From contig NZ_FZON01000020.1 of the NCBI RefSeq assembly GCF_900188425.1, forward strand, positions 1 to 64,000: a DNA stretch of 64,000 nt, written 5' to 3'. The position numbers were made by a program, and so were the translations under genes. This document shows positions 30,935 to 40,210 of the stretch, piece by piece; the first letter of the stretch is position 1; each line of letters opens with the position of its first letter. The stretch comes from Antarctobacter heliothermus (GTDB lineage: Bacteria; Pseudomonadota; Alphaproteobacteria; Rhodobacterales; Rhodobacteraceae). The notes under the pieces were generated by a model. That model made no database searches. It was not told the origin of the DNA and saw only the letters and a list, made by a program, of their open reading frames with translations.

Positions 30935-31387
30935 TTAAGCCGAATGGATTTGCCGCGCTTCTTGTACCGCCTCACAGGCCGCATCCAGCGCCAGCATGAT
31001 AGAGGCATGGCGGTTCTTGAATGAGGTCGCCGGGCGCAGCACCTCAAGCCCATCAAAAGGCGCGGGCGGAGTTGGCCCGTCTTCCTTGAGCATGGCACGC
31101 AGCGCATCCCGGGCAGCGGTGAGTTCCTCGGGCGTGCGCCCGATGATGGCACCACCCACAACCGACGCCGCCGCCTGTCCCAGCGCGCAGGCCTTTACCT
31201 CTTGGCCATAGTCCGACACTTTGCCATCGCGCATCGAGATATCGACCGTCACGGTGGACCCGCACAGCGGCGAGCGTTTCTTGACGCTGACCTGCGGCGA
31301 CTCCAGCCGCGTGTTGTGCGGGATATCGGCGGCCAGTTCGAGTATGCGGCCAGAATAAAGCTTGATCAGGTCCGTTTCGCCACTCAT
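30935..31387 (-). CDS. Iron-sulfur cluster assembly scaffold (IscU/NifU N-terminal family)
   Basis: 150 residues. Two of the three U-type ligand cysteines are visible: Cys42 in RSPLCGSTVTVD and Cys67 in VKACALGQAAASVVGG. The third position, normally Cys in an R-x-K-C-type motif, reads FKNRHASIMLALD with Ser instead. This suggests a divergent scaffold subfamily. ATG 31387 is used. It is divergent from hisI with a 66-bp shared promoter region. Confidence 0.82.
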   Translation of the reverse strand: MSGETDLIKLYSGRILELAADIPHNTRLESPQVSVKKRSPLCGSTVTVDISMRDGKVSDYGQEVKACALGQAAASVVGGAIIGRTPEELTAARDALRAMLKEDGPTPPAPFDGLEVLRPATSFKNRHASIMLALDAACEAVQEARQIHSA

Positions 31388-31453
31388 GGCTTTCTCCTGC
31401 TGCGGGTTCCCCATACATAGGCAGCGGTGCCGCTGATGCAAAAGGTTTTTCCC

Positions 31454-31819
31454 ATGGCTTTCGACCCCTCGACACTAAAGTATGACGTTCGCGGCCTGAT
31501 CCCCTGCATCGCGCAGGACGTGGATGGCGGCGAGGTGCTGATGATGGCCTGGATGAACGCCGAGGCGGTAGCCAAGACGCTGGACACCGGCCGCGTGACC
31601 TATTGGTCGCGCTCACGTCAGGCGTTCTGGATCAAGGGCGAAACCTCGGGGCATGTGCAGGAACTGGTCGATTTCCGGGTGGATTGCGACCGGGATTGCC
31701 TGTTGGCGCTGGTGCGGCAGATCGGTCCCGCCTGTCACACCAACCGGCGTTCATGTTTCTACACGGCGGTGCGAGACGGCGGTGAAGTCGAGCTTATGAA
31801 GCCGATGGACGATAATTAA
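31454..31819 (+). CDS. hisI: Phosphoribosyl-AMP cyclohydrolase
   Basis: 121 residues catalysing the third step of histidine synthesis. Conserved motifs: GLIPCIAQDVDGGEVLMMAWMN, TGRVTYWSRSRQAFWIKGE and the zinc-binding DCDRDCLL...ACHTNRRSCFY. The monofunctional form has no HisE fusion. ATG 31454 is preferred to one nine codons upstream by length and conservation. It converges with gluQ (9-bp gap). Confidence 0.94.
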   Translation: MAFDPSTLKYDVRGLIPCIAQDVDGGEVLMMAWMNAEAVAKTLDTGRVTYWSRSRQAFWIKGETSGHVQELVDFRVDCDRDCLLALVRQIGPACHTNRRSCFYTAVRDGGEVELMKPMDDN

Positions 31820-31828
31820 ACCAGTGCG

Positions 31829-32701
31829 TTACAGGCCAATTTTCTTTCGGATATCAAGCGGTGTCAGGCCCTCTGCCCGGTAAGTGGCCAAGGCGCGGGC
31901 GTCGTCCCGCTTGGCAAGACGTCGGCCTTGTTCATCCCGGATCAGGCGATGGTGCAGGTACACCGGCGTTTGGATTCCCAGGACCGCTTGTAACAGGACG
32001 TGAATGTGGGTCGCGTCGTACAAGTCCTTTCCCCGGATAACATGGGTGATTTCCTGCGCCGAGTCGTCCAGAACGACGGACAGGTGGTATGATCCCAGAA
32101 AATCCTTTCTGGACAATACAATATCTCCGACACTTGATGTCAGATTATCGGCGCGGACCGGAACCAGATGACCGGGTAACACGCCCGCCGGCCCGATCTC
32201 GGCAAAACCGCTCAGCGGCTGCGGCAGCGCGTTCAAGGCGACCGCCATATCAAGGCGCAAGGCCATGCCCTCGGGGGGGAAATCTCTGTCGCGCGGATAG
32301 CGGTGACGGCATGTGCCGGGATAGATCAAACCGTCTGGCCCGAACGCTGGTTCAGCGCCTTCCTGTGGGGCCGAGACGGCAGCGGCGATATCGCGCCTCG
32401 AACAGGAGCACGCATAGAGCAACCCGCGGGACCAGAGGTCGTTCAGGGCTGCGCGATAGGTGTCCTGCCGGTCGGATTGGCGCATGGGCGTAGCGTCCCA
32501 AGCCAAGCCAAGCCATGCGAGGTCGTCGTAAATCTGGCGTTCCCATTCCGGGCGGGATCGCGTGTGGTCAATGTCCTCGATCCGCAACAGGAAACGGCCA
32601 TTGGCAGCACGCGCCATGTCATGCGCGAGCAGCGCGGAATAGGCGTGGCCAAGGTGTAGCGGCCCCGTGGGGGATGGCGCAAATCTTGTGGTGAATGTCA
32701 C
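31829..32701 (-). CDS. gluQ: Glutamyl-Q tRNA(Asp) synthetase
   Basis: 290 residues, a GluRS catalytic core without the anticodon-binding domain. FAPSPTGPLHLGHAYSAL holds the HIGH-like motif. The zinc site is YACSCSRRDI with the later GTCRHRYP. VIRGKDLYDATHIHVLLQAVL and KRDDARALATYR (KMSKS-like) follow. It charges glutamate onto queuosine of tRNA-Asp, two copies of which are at 16.5 kb. It is encoded immediately after a methyltransferase gene with an ATGA overlap. Confidence 0.93.
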   Translation of the reverse strand: MTFTTRFAPSPTGPLHLGHAYSALLAHDMARAANGRFLLRIEDIDHTRSRPEWERQIYDDLAWLGLAWDATPMRQSDRQDTYRAALNDLWSRGLLYACSCSRRDIAAAVSAPQEGAEPAFGPDGLIYPGTCRHRYPRDRDFPPEGMALRLDMAVALNALPQPLSGFAEIGPAGVLPGHLVPVRADNLTSSVGDIVLSRKDFLGSYHLSVVLDDSAQEITHVIRGKDLYDATHIHVLLQAVLGIQTPVYLHHRLIRDEQGRRLAKRDDARALATYRAEGLTPLDIRKKIGL

Positions 32702-33303
32702 GCTTTTTCAATAACGTACACGGTGGACTTCATGTTCTTTCCGGGCAGGTGGTCGCCATGTTCACGGAACAGTTGCCGTATGAGACCCTCGGCAATGCGG
32801 CTGTTGACCAGCGCCTCAAAGGACGGGTCTTCAAGCGTGTGGTCGTTGAAGGAAAACACGCATTGTGCCCCCGGCGCCAGCGCCTCAAAGATACGGTCCA
32901 GCGCCGCCAGTGGCGCCGCTCCGGCACCGATCACCCCGATTGCCGCAATGGCGGCGTAGCCCGCAGGGACGGGATCATCGGGACGGATTGGCGTCAGGGT
33001 GCGATAGATGGCCTTGTCGCGCGCCTGTTGCAGCATTCCGGGCGACAGATCCACGCCGTCTAGTGTCGTAAACCCCGCAAGCCGCAGGGCAATTCCGGAC
33101 AGGCCCGTACCACAGCCAAAGTCGAGCACCGGCGCCTCTGCTTGCCCCAAGGTGGCATGCAGTGCCTCGGCGCAGCGTCTTGGCGTGGCATAACCTTCGC
33201 CCTCAACGGATTGTTCATAGGTCGCGGCCCATGCGTCATACAGATCGCGGGTCTCGTCCTCGGTGCGGGCCTTGTAGACCTTATCGAAATAGGGATCGCT
33301 CAT
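32698..33303 (-). CDS. SAM-dependent methyltransferase (class I)
   Basis: 201 residues. Motif I is VLDFGCGTGLSGIALRLAGF, followed by LDGVDLSPGMLQQARDK and, near the C-terminus, GAQCVFSFNDHTLEDPSF. The N-terminal DLYDAWAATYEQSVEGEGYATP is common in small-molecule methyltransferases. The substrate is unknown. Its stop overlaps the gluQ start, so co-translation is likely, but a functional link to queuosine is not established. Confidence 0.85.
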   Translation of the reverse strand: MSDPYFDKVYKARTEDETRDLYDAWAATYEQSVEGEGYATPRRCAEALHATLGQAEAPVLDFGCGTGLSGIALRLAGFTTLDGVDLSPGMLQQARDKAIYRTLTPIRPDDPVPAGYAAIAAIGVIGAGAAPLAALDRIFEALAPGAQCVFSFNDHTLEDPSFEALVNSRIAEGLIRQLFREHGDHLPGKNMKSTVYVIEKA

Positions 33304-33315
33304 GACACCAGCGTT

Positions 33316-34680
33316 CTACTCTGCGGCCTTTCCGTCAACCCCTTGTTGCGCCAGCCAGTCGGTCCACACCTCTTTGGCGCGGTCGGTATACCCCTTGTAG
33401 CGTTCGCGACGGCCTTTACGCCCCCCGCGCAACCCTTCGAGCGGACGGAACAGGCCAAAGTTGACGTTCATCGGCTGAAAGGTCTTGGCCTCGGCCCCGC
33501 CGGTGATGTGGAGGATCAGCGCGCCATGGGCGCTGTCCTGCGGAACCGAAGGCATTGGAACGCCAAGGATATCCGACGCAGCCATTCGCCCGGCCAGCAG
33601 ACCCATGGCTGAGGACTCCACATATCCCTCGACCCCCGTAACCTGTCCGGCAAAGCGGATATTGGGCTTGGACTTCAGGCGCATCTGATCGTCCAACAGC
33701 GTCGGACTGTTCAGAAAAGTGTTGCGGTGGATGCCGCCAAGACGGGCAAAACTGGCCTCCTGAAGGCCGGGAATCATCCTGAAAACATCAGCTTGCGCAC
33801 CATATTTCATCTTGGTCTGAAAGCCGACGATATTGTAGAGCGTCCCTAGCGCGTTGTCGCGGCGCAACTGCACCACGGCATAGGCCTTGACCTCGGGCTG
33901 GTGCGGATTGGTCAGCCCGATGGGTTTCATCGGACCAAACCGCAGCGTTTCACGTCCGCGTTCGGCCATGACCTCGATCGGCAGGCAGCCGTCAAAGTAT
34001 CCCGCCGTTTCGCCCTCATGAAACTCCGTCTTGTCGGCGGCCAGCAGCGCGTCAATGAATGCCTCGTACTCATCCTTGGTCATCGGACAGTTGAGATAGG
34101 CTTTCTGTTCTTCCTCGGTCTCACCCTTGTCATAGCGAGACTGCCGCCAGGCCACGGACATATCGATGCTTTCGGCATAGACGATGGGCGCGATGGCGTC
34201 GAAAAAGGCCAGACGGTCGGCACCGGTCTCTTGCTGGATCGCCGCGCCAAGACCGGCTGAGGTCAACGGGCCGGTGGCAAAGATCCATTGGCCTTCACTG
34301 GGAAGTTCGGTGATTTCTTCTTGCGAAATCGTGATGTTGGGATGCGCGGTCAGGGCCTCTGTCACGCTTTCGGCAAAGCCTTCGCGGTCCACCGCCAGCG
34401 CGCCACCGGCGGGCAGGCGCCGCGCATAGGCGGTGCGCATGATCAAGCCGCCGGCTTGCAACATCTCCCAATGCAGCAACCCCACGGCGTTTTGTTCATG
34501 ATCGTCCGAGCGAAACGAGTTCGAACAGACCATTTCCCCAAGGTTTCCAGTATGATGCGCAAAGGTCTTCACCTTCGGACGCATCTCGTGCAGGACCACC
34601 TGCACGCCCATGTTCGCAGCCTGCCAGGCCGCCTCGGATCCGGCCATGCCGCCGCCGACGATATGCAATCTCTCTGTCAT
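33316..34680 (-). CDS. trmFO: Folate-dependent tRNA(uracil-54-C5) methyltransferase TrmFO
   Basis: 454 residues. The FAD-binding site is [40 protein letters not shown] contains a conserved catalytic Cys, and [18 protein letters not shown] and the C-terminal [20 protein letters not shown] are family hallmarks. It makes ribothymidine-54 in tRNAs using methylenetetrahydrofolate. ATG 34680 is used. A single-gene unit beside crotonase genes. Confidence 0.96.
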   Translation of the reverse strand: MTERLHIVGGGMAGSEAAWQAANMGVQVVLHEMRPKVKTFAHHTGNLGEMVCSNSFRSDDHEQNAVGLLHWEMLQAGGLIMRTAYARRLPAGGALAVDREGFAESVTEALTAHPNITISQEEITELPSEGQWIFATGPLTSAGLGAAIQQETGADRLAFFDAIAPIVYAESIDMSVAWRQSRYDKGETEEEQKAYLNCPMTKDEYEAFIDALLAADKTEFHEGETAGYFDGCLPIEVMAERGRETLRFGPMKPIGLTNPHQPEVKAYAVVQLRRDNALGTLYNIVGFQTKMKYGAQADVFRMIPGLQEASFARLGGIHRNTFLNSPTLLDDQMRLKSKPNIRFAGQVTGVEGYVESSAMGLLAGRMAASDILGVPMPSVPQDSAHGALILHITGGAEAKTFQPMNVNFGLFRPLEGLRGGRKGRRERYKGYTDRAKEVWTDWLAQQGVDGKAAE

Positions 34681-34750
34681 GATCCGCATCTAGGCGAGCC
34701 CGCGGGCAAAGCCAAGCCCGCGCTGCGATTTGATCAGGACCGGGGGCGGA

Positions 34751-35548
34751 TCAGTCGCCGGTCTTGGCGGTCCAATCCGGCGCACGCTTTTCCAGAAACG
34801 CAGAGATGCCCTCATCAGTGTCGCGCCACAGCATGTTCTCGACCATCACCTCGCTGGCAAAGGTATAGGCCTCGTCCAGCCCCATGGTGATCTGGTCGTA
34901 AAAGGCGCTCTTGCCGATCTTGACCGCCGCCGTCAGTTTGCCCGCCAAAACCTGCGCCAACTCCTGCGTCGCAGTCTCCAACTGGTCGTGCGGCACCGCC
35001 TTGTTGATCAACCCGACGCGCTCTGCCTCTTCAGTCGACAGGAAGCGGCCCGTGGTCAGCATCTCGAACGCCTTCTTGCGCGGGATATTGCGCGACAGCG
35101 CCACCATCGGCGTCGAACAGAAAAGCCCGATGTTCACGCCGTTGACCCCAAAGCGCGTACCCTCCGCCGCAACCGCCAGATCGCACGAGGCGACCATCTG
35201 GCAGCCCGCCGCCGTGGCGATGCCATGGACCTGCGCAATCACCGGCTGGGGCAGGCGGGTCAGTCCGGACATGACGCTGGCGCAGCGCCCGAACAGATCG
35301 GCAAAATAGGCGCGACCCGCGTCCTCGGCCTGTCGTCCGGCCTGCATCTGTTTCAGGTCGTGGCCGGCGCAAAACGCCTTGCCCGCGCCAGAAATCACAA
35401 CAACCCGCGTCTCGCGGTCCTCTGACAACGCGTCGATCTGCGCCTGAAGGGCGGCGAGCATTTCATCCGAGAGCGCATTCAGTCGCTCCGGTGCGTTCAT
35501 ATGCAGATAGGCGATGCCGCCCGCGTCGCGACGTTCCAGGATTTCCAT
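34751..35548 (-). CDS. Enoyl-CoA hydratase/isomerase family protein (crotonase)
   Basis: 265 residues. The oxyanion-hole segments are SGAGKAFCAGHDLKQM and GIATAAGCQMVASCDLAVAA. The general-base position reads NIGLFCSTPMVALSR, lacking the usual acidic pair of bona fide enoyl-CoA hydratases, which resembles the ECHDC3-type subfamily. The function is therefore uncertain: hydratase, isomerase or thioesterase. The start follows AGGAGG. It is divergent from a thioesterase gene. Confidence 0.85.
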   Translation of the reverse strand: MEILERRDAGGIAYLHMNAPERLNALSDEMLAALQAQIDALSEDRETRVVVISGAGKAFCAGHDLKQMQAGRQAEDAGRAYFADLFGRCASVMSGLTRLPQPVIAQVHGIATAAGCQMVASCDLAVAAEGTRFGVNGVNIGLFCSTPMVALSRNIPRKKAFEMLTTGRFLSTEEAERVGLINKAVPHDQLETATQELAQVLAGKLTAAVKIGKSAFYDQITMGLDEAYTFASEVMVENMLWRDTDEGISAFLEKRAPDWTAKTGD

Positions 35549-35602
35549 CTTGTCCTCCTTGTTCGGGGCAGATTAGCTGCGCGCAACAGAGGAGGAAAGC
35601 GC

Positions 35603-36028
35603 GTGGAACTCAAGATCAGCCGCGAAGAAATGACCGGATTCCTGGATGAGGTGTTCCCCCAGGTTCGGGGGATGTTCGGGATCGACCGGATGGACGAGTC
35701 GCTGCTGGTGATGCGATTGTTCAACGATGACAAGCACCTGCGGCCCGGCGGCACGGTGTCCGGCCCGGCGATGTTCTCTCTGGCCGATGTCGCGGCCTAT
35801 GTGGCAACGATGGGATTTGTCGGCAAACAAGCGCTGGCGGTGACGACCCATTGCTCGATCGATTTCATGCGCAAGCCGGTGTCCGGCGTCGACCTGTTGG
35901 CCGAGGCGCGCGTGCTGAAACTGGGCCGCGCCCTGTCGGTGACGGATGTGCTGCTGTTCAGCGAGGGCACGACCCTGCCGGTGGCCCATGCCTCGCTGAC
36001 CTATTCGATCCCGCCCGCGCGTACATAG
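35603..36028 (+). CDS. PaaI-family hotdog thioesterase
   Basis: 141 residues from a GTG at 35603 with GAGGAGG upstream. Hotdog-fold features: RPGGTVSGPAMFSLADVAAYVA (active-site region with Asp and Ser), then TTHCSIDFMRKPVSGVDLLAEARVLKLGR. It would hydrolyse an acyl- or aryl-CoA. It lies between two crotonase genes, divergent from one and convergent with the other, suggesting CoA-thioester metabolism without a defined pathway. Confidence 0.86.
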   Translation: MELKISREEMTGFLDEVFPQVRGMFGIDRMDESLLVMRLFNDDKHLRPGGTVSGPAMFSLADVAAYVATMGFVGKQALAVTTHCSIDFMRKPVSGVDLLAEARVLKLGRALSVTDVLLFSEGTTLPVAHASLTYSIPPART

Positions 36029-36034
36029 GGCACC

Positions 36035-36829
36035 TTACCTGAAATTCGGCGCGCGCTTCTGGATACGGGCAAAAACCGCCTCCAGCTGGTTGGGTTGGCC
36101 GATGACCTCTGACTGCAACACTGCCTCCAGCCGCAGCGCGGCCGCGCGGTCCATGTGCCAAGCCTCATCAACCAGCCGCTTGTCGCGGCGGATGGCATCG
36201 GGGTTCTTGGCGGCGATGGTCTGCGCCATCGCCCGCGCCTCGGCCAGCGGGTCGGCGCACAAGCGGGTCACAAGACCCAGTGCCGCCGCCTCCACCGCCT
36301 CGACAATACGCCCGGTAAAGATCAGCTCCTTGGCCTGATCGGCGCGCATGAGTCGGAGCAGGGTGGTGGTGATCCCCATGTCGGGGATCAATCCCCAGGT
36401 GATCTCCATCACCGACAGGCGCGTGTCGGACGCGGCCAGCCGGATGTCAGCCCCCAGAGCGATCTGCAATCCGGCCCCATAGTTGACGCCGGTCAGGGCG
36501 GCGATCACCGGCACTTCCAGCTCCTGCCAGACGGTGCAGGGCTTCTGGAACATGTTGGCGCTCTCACCCTCGGAAAGCTCGAGGATCTTGCCGATCAGGG
36601 CCTTGGGGTCGGGGTTGGCGGTAAACAGCGATGTGTCGATGCCAGAACAGAAGTTCGGGCCTTCGCCGCGCAGGATCACCGCGCGCAACCCCTCGGCCCG
36701 TTTCAGATCTTCGCCTGCGCGCGCCAACCCCTCAAAGACCGACAGATCAACGGCGTTGTGTTTCTCGGGACGGTTGAGGACGACCTCGGCGACGGGACCG
36801 TCGCGGGTGACAATGACGGAATTGGACAT
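36035..36829 (-). CDS. Enoyl-CoA hydratase/isomerase family protein (crotonase)
   Basis: 264 residues. RGEGPNFCSGIDTSLF and GVNYGAGLQIALGADIRLAAS give the two oxyanion-hole glycines. SVMEITWGLIPDMG carries the Glu and Asp seen in dienoyl-CoA isomerases (ECH1-like, general base plus acid). Not similar enough to the crotonase at 34751 to be a recent duplicate. Likely beta-oxidation of unsaturated acids. Confidence 0.87.
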   Translation of the reverse strand: MSNSVIVTRDGPVAEVVLNRPEKHNAVDLSVFEGLARAGEDLKRAEGLRAVILRGEGPNFCSGIDTSLFTANPDPKALIGKILELSEGESANMFQKPCTVWQELEVPVIAALTGVNYGAGLQIALGADIRLAASDTRLSVMEITWGLIPDMGITTTLLRLMRADQAKELIFTGRIVEAVEAAALGLVTRLCADPLAEARAMAQTIAAKNPDAIRRDKRLVDEAWHMDRAAALRLEAVLQSEVIGQPNQLEAVFARIQKRAPNFR

Positions 36830-36956
36830 GAATGGGCTCCCTCAGGCTCTGGCAAGGAGCATAGGGTTGACACCGCCTGCCCGCATAGCCGTGACGTTGC
36901 GTGGTTTGCGCAGTTGTATTTTGGGTATTTTGGCAAAGAAGAAGCGCAAGGCTTCG

Positions 36957-37020
36957 GCTTCTTCTGGCCGGAAATATCCCGGGGGGGGGCGACCGAAGGG
37001 AGACGGGGGCAGAGCCCCCA
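36957..37020 (-). repeat. Dispersed intergenic hairpin repeat, copy B
   Basis: On the minus strand TGGGGGCTCTGCCCCCG, a GC-rich middle, CCCCCCCGGGATATTT and CCAGAAGAAG. It follows the leftward speE. A partial copy on the plus strand (GTATTTTGGCAAAGAAGAAG, 36925-36944) meets it tail to tail and creates a GAAGAAGC/GCTTCTTC inverted repeat. Confidence 0.72.
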
Positions 37021-37024
37021 TCTG

Positions 37025-37879
37025 TCATGGCATCAGTTTCAGCACGTAGCCGGGCAGGGCAAAGGCCGCCTTGTGCACTTCGGGCGTATAATAATCGGGC
37101 AGGATCCCGGCCTTGGCGAAACGCTCTTGCAACACTTCCAGCGGCACCGCCCGCGCATCGCCATCGGTGCCCCAGCCAAAGGCCATCGGCCCGCCCGCAT
37201 AGCTGGGCACGGTGGCCATATAACAGGTGGCGTCGTCGAAAAGCGCCTGAAAAGCGCGCATGGTGTTGGTCAGCTCGTCGCCCTGCAGGAACGGCACGCC
37301 GTTCTGGGTGACAAGGATGCCGCCCGGCGTCAGCGCGCGTTTGGCGTGACCATAAAAGGTGTCGGTAAACAGCACTTCACCCGGACCAACCGGGTCAGTG
37401 CTGTCGACGATGATGACGTCATAGCCGCCTTGGGTGGTTTTCATGAACGCGGCACCATCGGCGATCACCAGATCCAGACGCGGGTCGTCAAAGGCGCCTT
37501 GCGACAGCATCGGCAGGTATTCCTTTGAGAAGTCCACCACTCCGGCGTCGATCTCGACCATGGTCACATGGTCGACCGATGCGTGTTTCAGCACTTCGCG
37601 CGCCATGCCGCCGTCGCCGCCGCCGACGATGCAGACGCGTTTCGCCGCGCCGTGGGCGAGGATCGGCACATGGGTCAGCATTTCGTGATAGATGAAATTG
37701 TCGCCCTCGGTGGTCTGGATCACGTCGTCCAGCGTCAGGACACGGCCGAAGGTGCCATTCTCGAACACGCGCAGGCGCTGGTGGTCGGTCTCACTGTCGT
37801 ACAGCAGTTTGTCGACGGTCAGGCTTTGCGCGTAGTGGTCATGCAGTTGTTCGCGCATCCAGTTGGGCATGTCGGTCAT
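37025..37879 (-). CDS. speE: Spermidine synthase (aminopropyltransferase)
   Basis: 284 residues from ATG 37879, preceded by GGAGACC. Motifs: YDSETDHQRLRVFEN, LTLDDVIQTTEGDNFIYHEML, the SAM-site VCIVGGGDGGMAREVLKH and the catalytic DVIIVDSTDPVGPGEVLFT. It transfers the aminopropyl group of decarboxylated SAM to putrescine. speD, which makes that donor, lies upstream on the same strand, separated by a hairpin terminator. Confidence 0.95.
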   Translation of the reverse strand: MTDMPNWMREQLHDHYAQSLTVDKLLYDSETDHQRLRVFENGTFGRVLTLDDVIQTTEGDNFIYHEMLTHVPILAHGAAKRVCIVGGGDGGMAREVLKHASVDHVTMVEIDAGVVDFSKEYLPMLSQGAFDDPRLDLVIADGAAFMKTTQGGYDVIIVDSTDPVGPGEVLFTDTFYGHAKRALTPGGILVTQNGVPFLQGDELTNTMRAFQALFDDATCYMATVPSYAGGPMAFGWGTDGDARAVPLEVLQERFAKAGILPDYYTPEVHKAAFALPGYVLKLMP

Positions 37880-37946
37880 CTTCGGTCTCCTGCGGGTCCC
37901 GGGCGCGGGGTGCGGGCGCTCTGGGATCTCAAAACTGTTGGGCATG

Positions 37947-37972
37947 AAAAAGGGCGGCAAAGGCCGCCCTTT
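37947..37972 (-). terminator. Hairpin between speD and speE
   Basis: On the minus strand GGGCGGC-CTTT-GCCGCCC is followed by T(5). It may attenuate speE relative to speD. Confidence 0.75.
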
Positions 37973-38005
37973 GACCTGTACGGGGTCACGCAATCGGGTG
38001 CGGGA

Positions 38006-38527
38006 TCAGGCGGCGACGCCGGCCTCGGACACCACGCCCTCGCCACGCAGCAATTCCTTGACGCGCACATCGGCGGTGCCGAAGGCGCGGGCCAGAACGT
38101 CGACGGCCTTCCACGGTTGCGCGTCGCCGCACATGAAGACGTCAAAGGCACCGTAGCCGATTTCCGGCCATGTGTGGACCGAGATGTGGCTTTCGGCCAG
38201 CACGGCCACGCCGCTCACGCCCTGGGGGCTGAACTTGTGCGTGTGGATGTGCAGCAGGGTTGCACCGCAGGTGTCTACGCAGTCGCGAAAAGCCTGCTGG
38301 ATGCGGGCCTCATCGTCCAGTCCATGCCCGTCGACCACCTCGATGATCAGGTGGGTTCCGGCAAAGACGTTGCCGTCGCGACGGATAAAATGATCCTCTC
38401 TGTCCGCATCGAACACGTCGCGCGGGAAAGCGGAATCGTTTGCGGGGGTCAGACCCCGGTCGGTGTCTTCCTCATGGGCGCCTGTCTCCAGACCGTACCC
38501 CAGTTGGAAGAGGGTGATGTCTTTCAT
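38006..38527 (-). CDS. speD: S-adenosylmethionine decarboxylase proenzyme
   Basis: 173 residues of the prokaryotic pyruvoyl enzyme. Autocleavage should occur at Glu112-Ser113 in VLAESHISVHTWPE, converting Ser113 to pyruvate. HIHTHKFSPQGVSGVAV and YGAFDVFMCGD are conserved. The N-terminal extension of about 50 residues exceeds that of the short Thermotoga/Bacillus type and resembles the E. coli/alphaproteobacterial form. The upstream leader holds a GCCCAGC/GCTGGGC hairpin (38594-38612). Confidence 0.94.
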   Translation of the reverse strand: MKDITLFQLGYGLETGAHEEDTDRGLTPANDSAFPRDVFDADREDHFIRRDGNVFAGTHLIIEVVDGHGLDDEARIQQAFRDCVDTCGATLLHIHTHKFSPQGVSGVAVLAESHISVHTWPEIGYGAFDVFMCGDAQPWKAVDVLARAFGTADVRVKELLRGEGVVSEAGVAA

Positions 38528-38722
38528 GACATTCCTCCTTCAATCCAGTAGTGCGTTCCAGTCGGTCCCTTAGCGCCCCCCGAAGACACAAATGCCCAGC
38601 ATATGGCTGGGCGTCCGGGTTGGGATCGGTTCCGAAAGTGAGGCTCACCTAAGACCGCCCCGTGAGTCGATCAACCCCCTTTTTCTGCATGTGCAAAGAA
38701 AGTTTTGTGACGGTCCACGCTG

Positions 38723-39769
38723 TCACGGCGCCGCACCCGCCCCCCAGAGCAAGCCAAAGGCAATGACCGCAAGGCTGACCGCCGCCGCATAGTACGTCAG
38801 CTTGCGCGGGCAAAAGGGCCGTTCGCCGAAGGTGCGCCCATCCAGACCGGACACAACCACCTTCATCGGTTGGTCCTTCCAACGATAGTGCAGGATCCAG
38901 ACCGGCAACAGGATGCGGCGATAACGGATACCGGTGGTGTCGGTGTTGAAGATGATGTCCGACACGCCGCTTTTGCCGATGTTGGCCTTGATGCGGTTGC
39001 GGATCAGCAGGCGCTTGTCGGCCTCGTTGGCCCCCAGTCCCTGCGCCACACTTTGATGATGCCGCTCGGCGGCGAACCCGGCCAGATACCCGGCGCGGTA
39101 GGGCCGCAGTCGGCGCGGGTCGAACTGGTGCAGGATGCCATCCCGGATCAACGGCGTGACATGGGGACTGGCGGGCATCAGCAGGTCGTCAAAGCCGATC
39201 TTCATCTGGCCACTGGTGCGCCGCTTGGTTCGGTTCTTGCCGCTGCCGGTGGTGTAGCTGGCCCAGTAGTCGACGGCTTCTTGGCTGTCGAATGTCCAGA
39301 ACGGCGCGTAAAGACCGGCAACACGGCCTTTTTCCACCGTTTCGGACAGGCCGCTGGGGGCCGCGATCCGGCCCCTGACCCAGTCCAGCGCATGAGTCTG
39401 GGCCGCTTGCTCGGCCACCCGGAACGGGATCAACGCCGTGGTGCGATAGCCGTGATCGGTTGTCGACAGCACCACGGCGCCGTCGCAATAGGGACAGCGG
39501 TCTGACAGCGATGCCCCGGTAAAGACCACTTCGCCACCGCAGGTTTCGCAGCTGTGGGCGCGCATGTCGGGCAGATCCGGCGGCAGGGTTTCCGGCGTGT
39601 CGGCGCGGTAGTCGGTCTCGGCGCTGGCGGCACTGTCCCACGGGCTTTCCAGTCCCTGGGTGGTGCCGCAACTGGTACATGTCAGCATTTGCACGTTCGG
39701 GTCGTACACGCATTGGCCACCACAGGACGGGCAGCTCAGCTCGGACTGGTCCGTCTGTGGCGTGCTCAT
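38723..39769 (-). CDS. Double zinc-ribbon protein with C-terminal membrane anchor
   Basis: 348 residues. Two four-Cys ribbons are visible: Cys13/16/31/34 (CPSCGG...CTSCG) and Cys74/77/92/95 (CETCGG...CPYCDG). A central beta-rich region (LYAPFWTFDSQEAVDYWASY, RRILLPVWILHYRW) is followed by one transmembrane helix at about 325-345. The family is found in actinobacteria and alphaproteobacteria without a known role. Its start overlaps the stop of a small membrane protein gene (ATGA), so they are likely partners. Confidence 0.8.
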   Translation of the reverse strand: MSTPQTDQSELSCPSCGGQCVYDPNVQMLTCTSCGTTQGLESPWDSAASAETDYRADTPETLPPDLPDMRAHSCETCGGEVVFTGASLSDRCPYCDGAVVLSTTDHGYRTTALIPFRVAEQAAQTHALDWVRGRIAAPSGLSETVEKGRVAGLYAPFWTFDSQEAVDYWASYTTGSGKNRTKRRTSGQMKIGFDDLLMPASPHVTPLIRDGILHQFDPRRLRPYRAGYLAGFAAERHHQSVAQGLGANEADKRLLIRNRIKANIGKSGVSDIIFNTDTTGIRYRRILLPVWILHYRWKDQPMKVVVSGLDGRTFGERPFCPRKLTYYAAAVSLAVIAFGLLWGAGAAP

Positions 39770-40080
39770 GAATCCGCCTCCGCGAGGGCGCTGGCGATAT
39801 GCAGCAGGATTTCCAGCCGCAGCCAGGACCGCGCCACCGCGCCGCCCAGGTCACCCGAAACCCCCCAATCCCCGATGATGGTGGCAACAAACCATGTCGC
39901 CATTGCCCAGAAACCGATCATCGACCAGCCCGCCACGGTGCGCAGGAACCCAGCCGAGCCGCGCTTCAGCTCATGCCGGGCCTCATGAACCTGCACCAGC
40001 TTGCGCATCACGCCCGCGCCAAAGGCGGTGGCGCTCACAAACAGCACAAGACCGGCAAGAAGGGGGCCGAGGGGAAACAT
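39766..40080 (-). CDS. Small membrane protein upstream of the zinc-ribbon gene
   Basis: 104 residues with an N-terminal helix (MFPLGPLLAGLVLFVSATAF) and a second (VAGWSMIGFWAMATWFVATIIG) separated by a charged loop (KLVQVHEARHELKRG). It overlaps the downstream zinc-ribbon gene by 4 bp. No family was recognised. Divergent from rplM. Confidence 0.7.
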   Translation of the reverse strand: MFPLGPLLAGLVLFVSATAFGAGVMRKLVQVHEARHELKRGSAGFLRTVAGWSMIGFWAMATWFVATIIGDWGVSGDLGGAVARSWLRLEILLHIASALAEADS

Positions 40081-40210
40081 GTCAGGGACCTTGGATCGCG
40101 TGTATCCGGTTCATGCCTGTGGTATGTCGGGGGCGCAAGTAGGGCGGGACCCTCTGTAAACCGGTGTGTCGAGGGTCATTTTGTGGGGTATTTAGATACC
40201 TTTATTTTAA

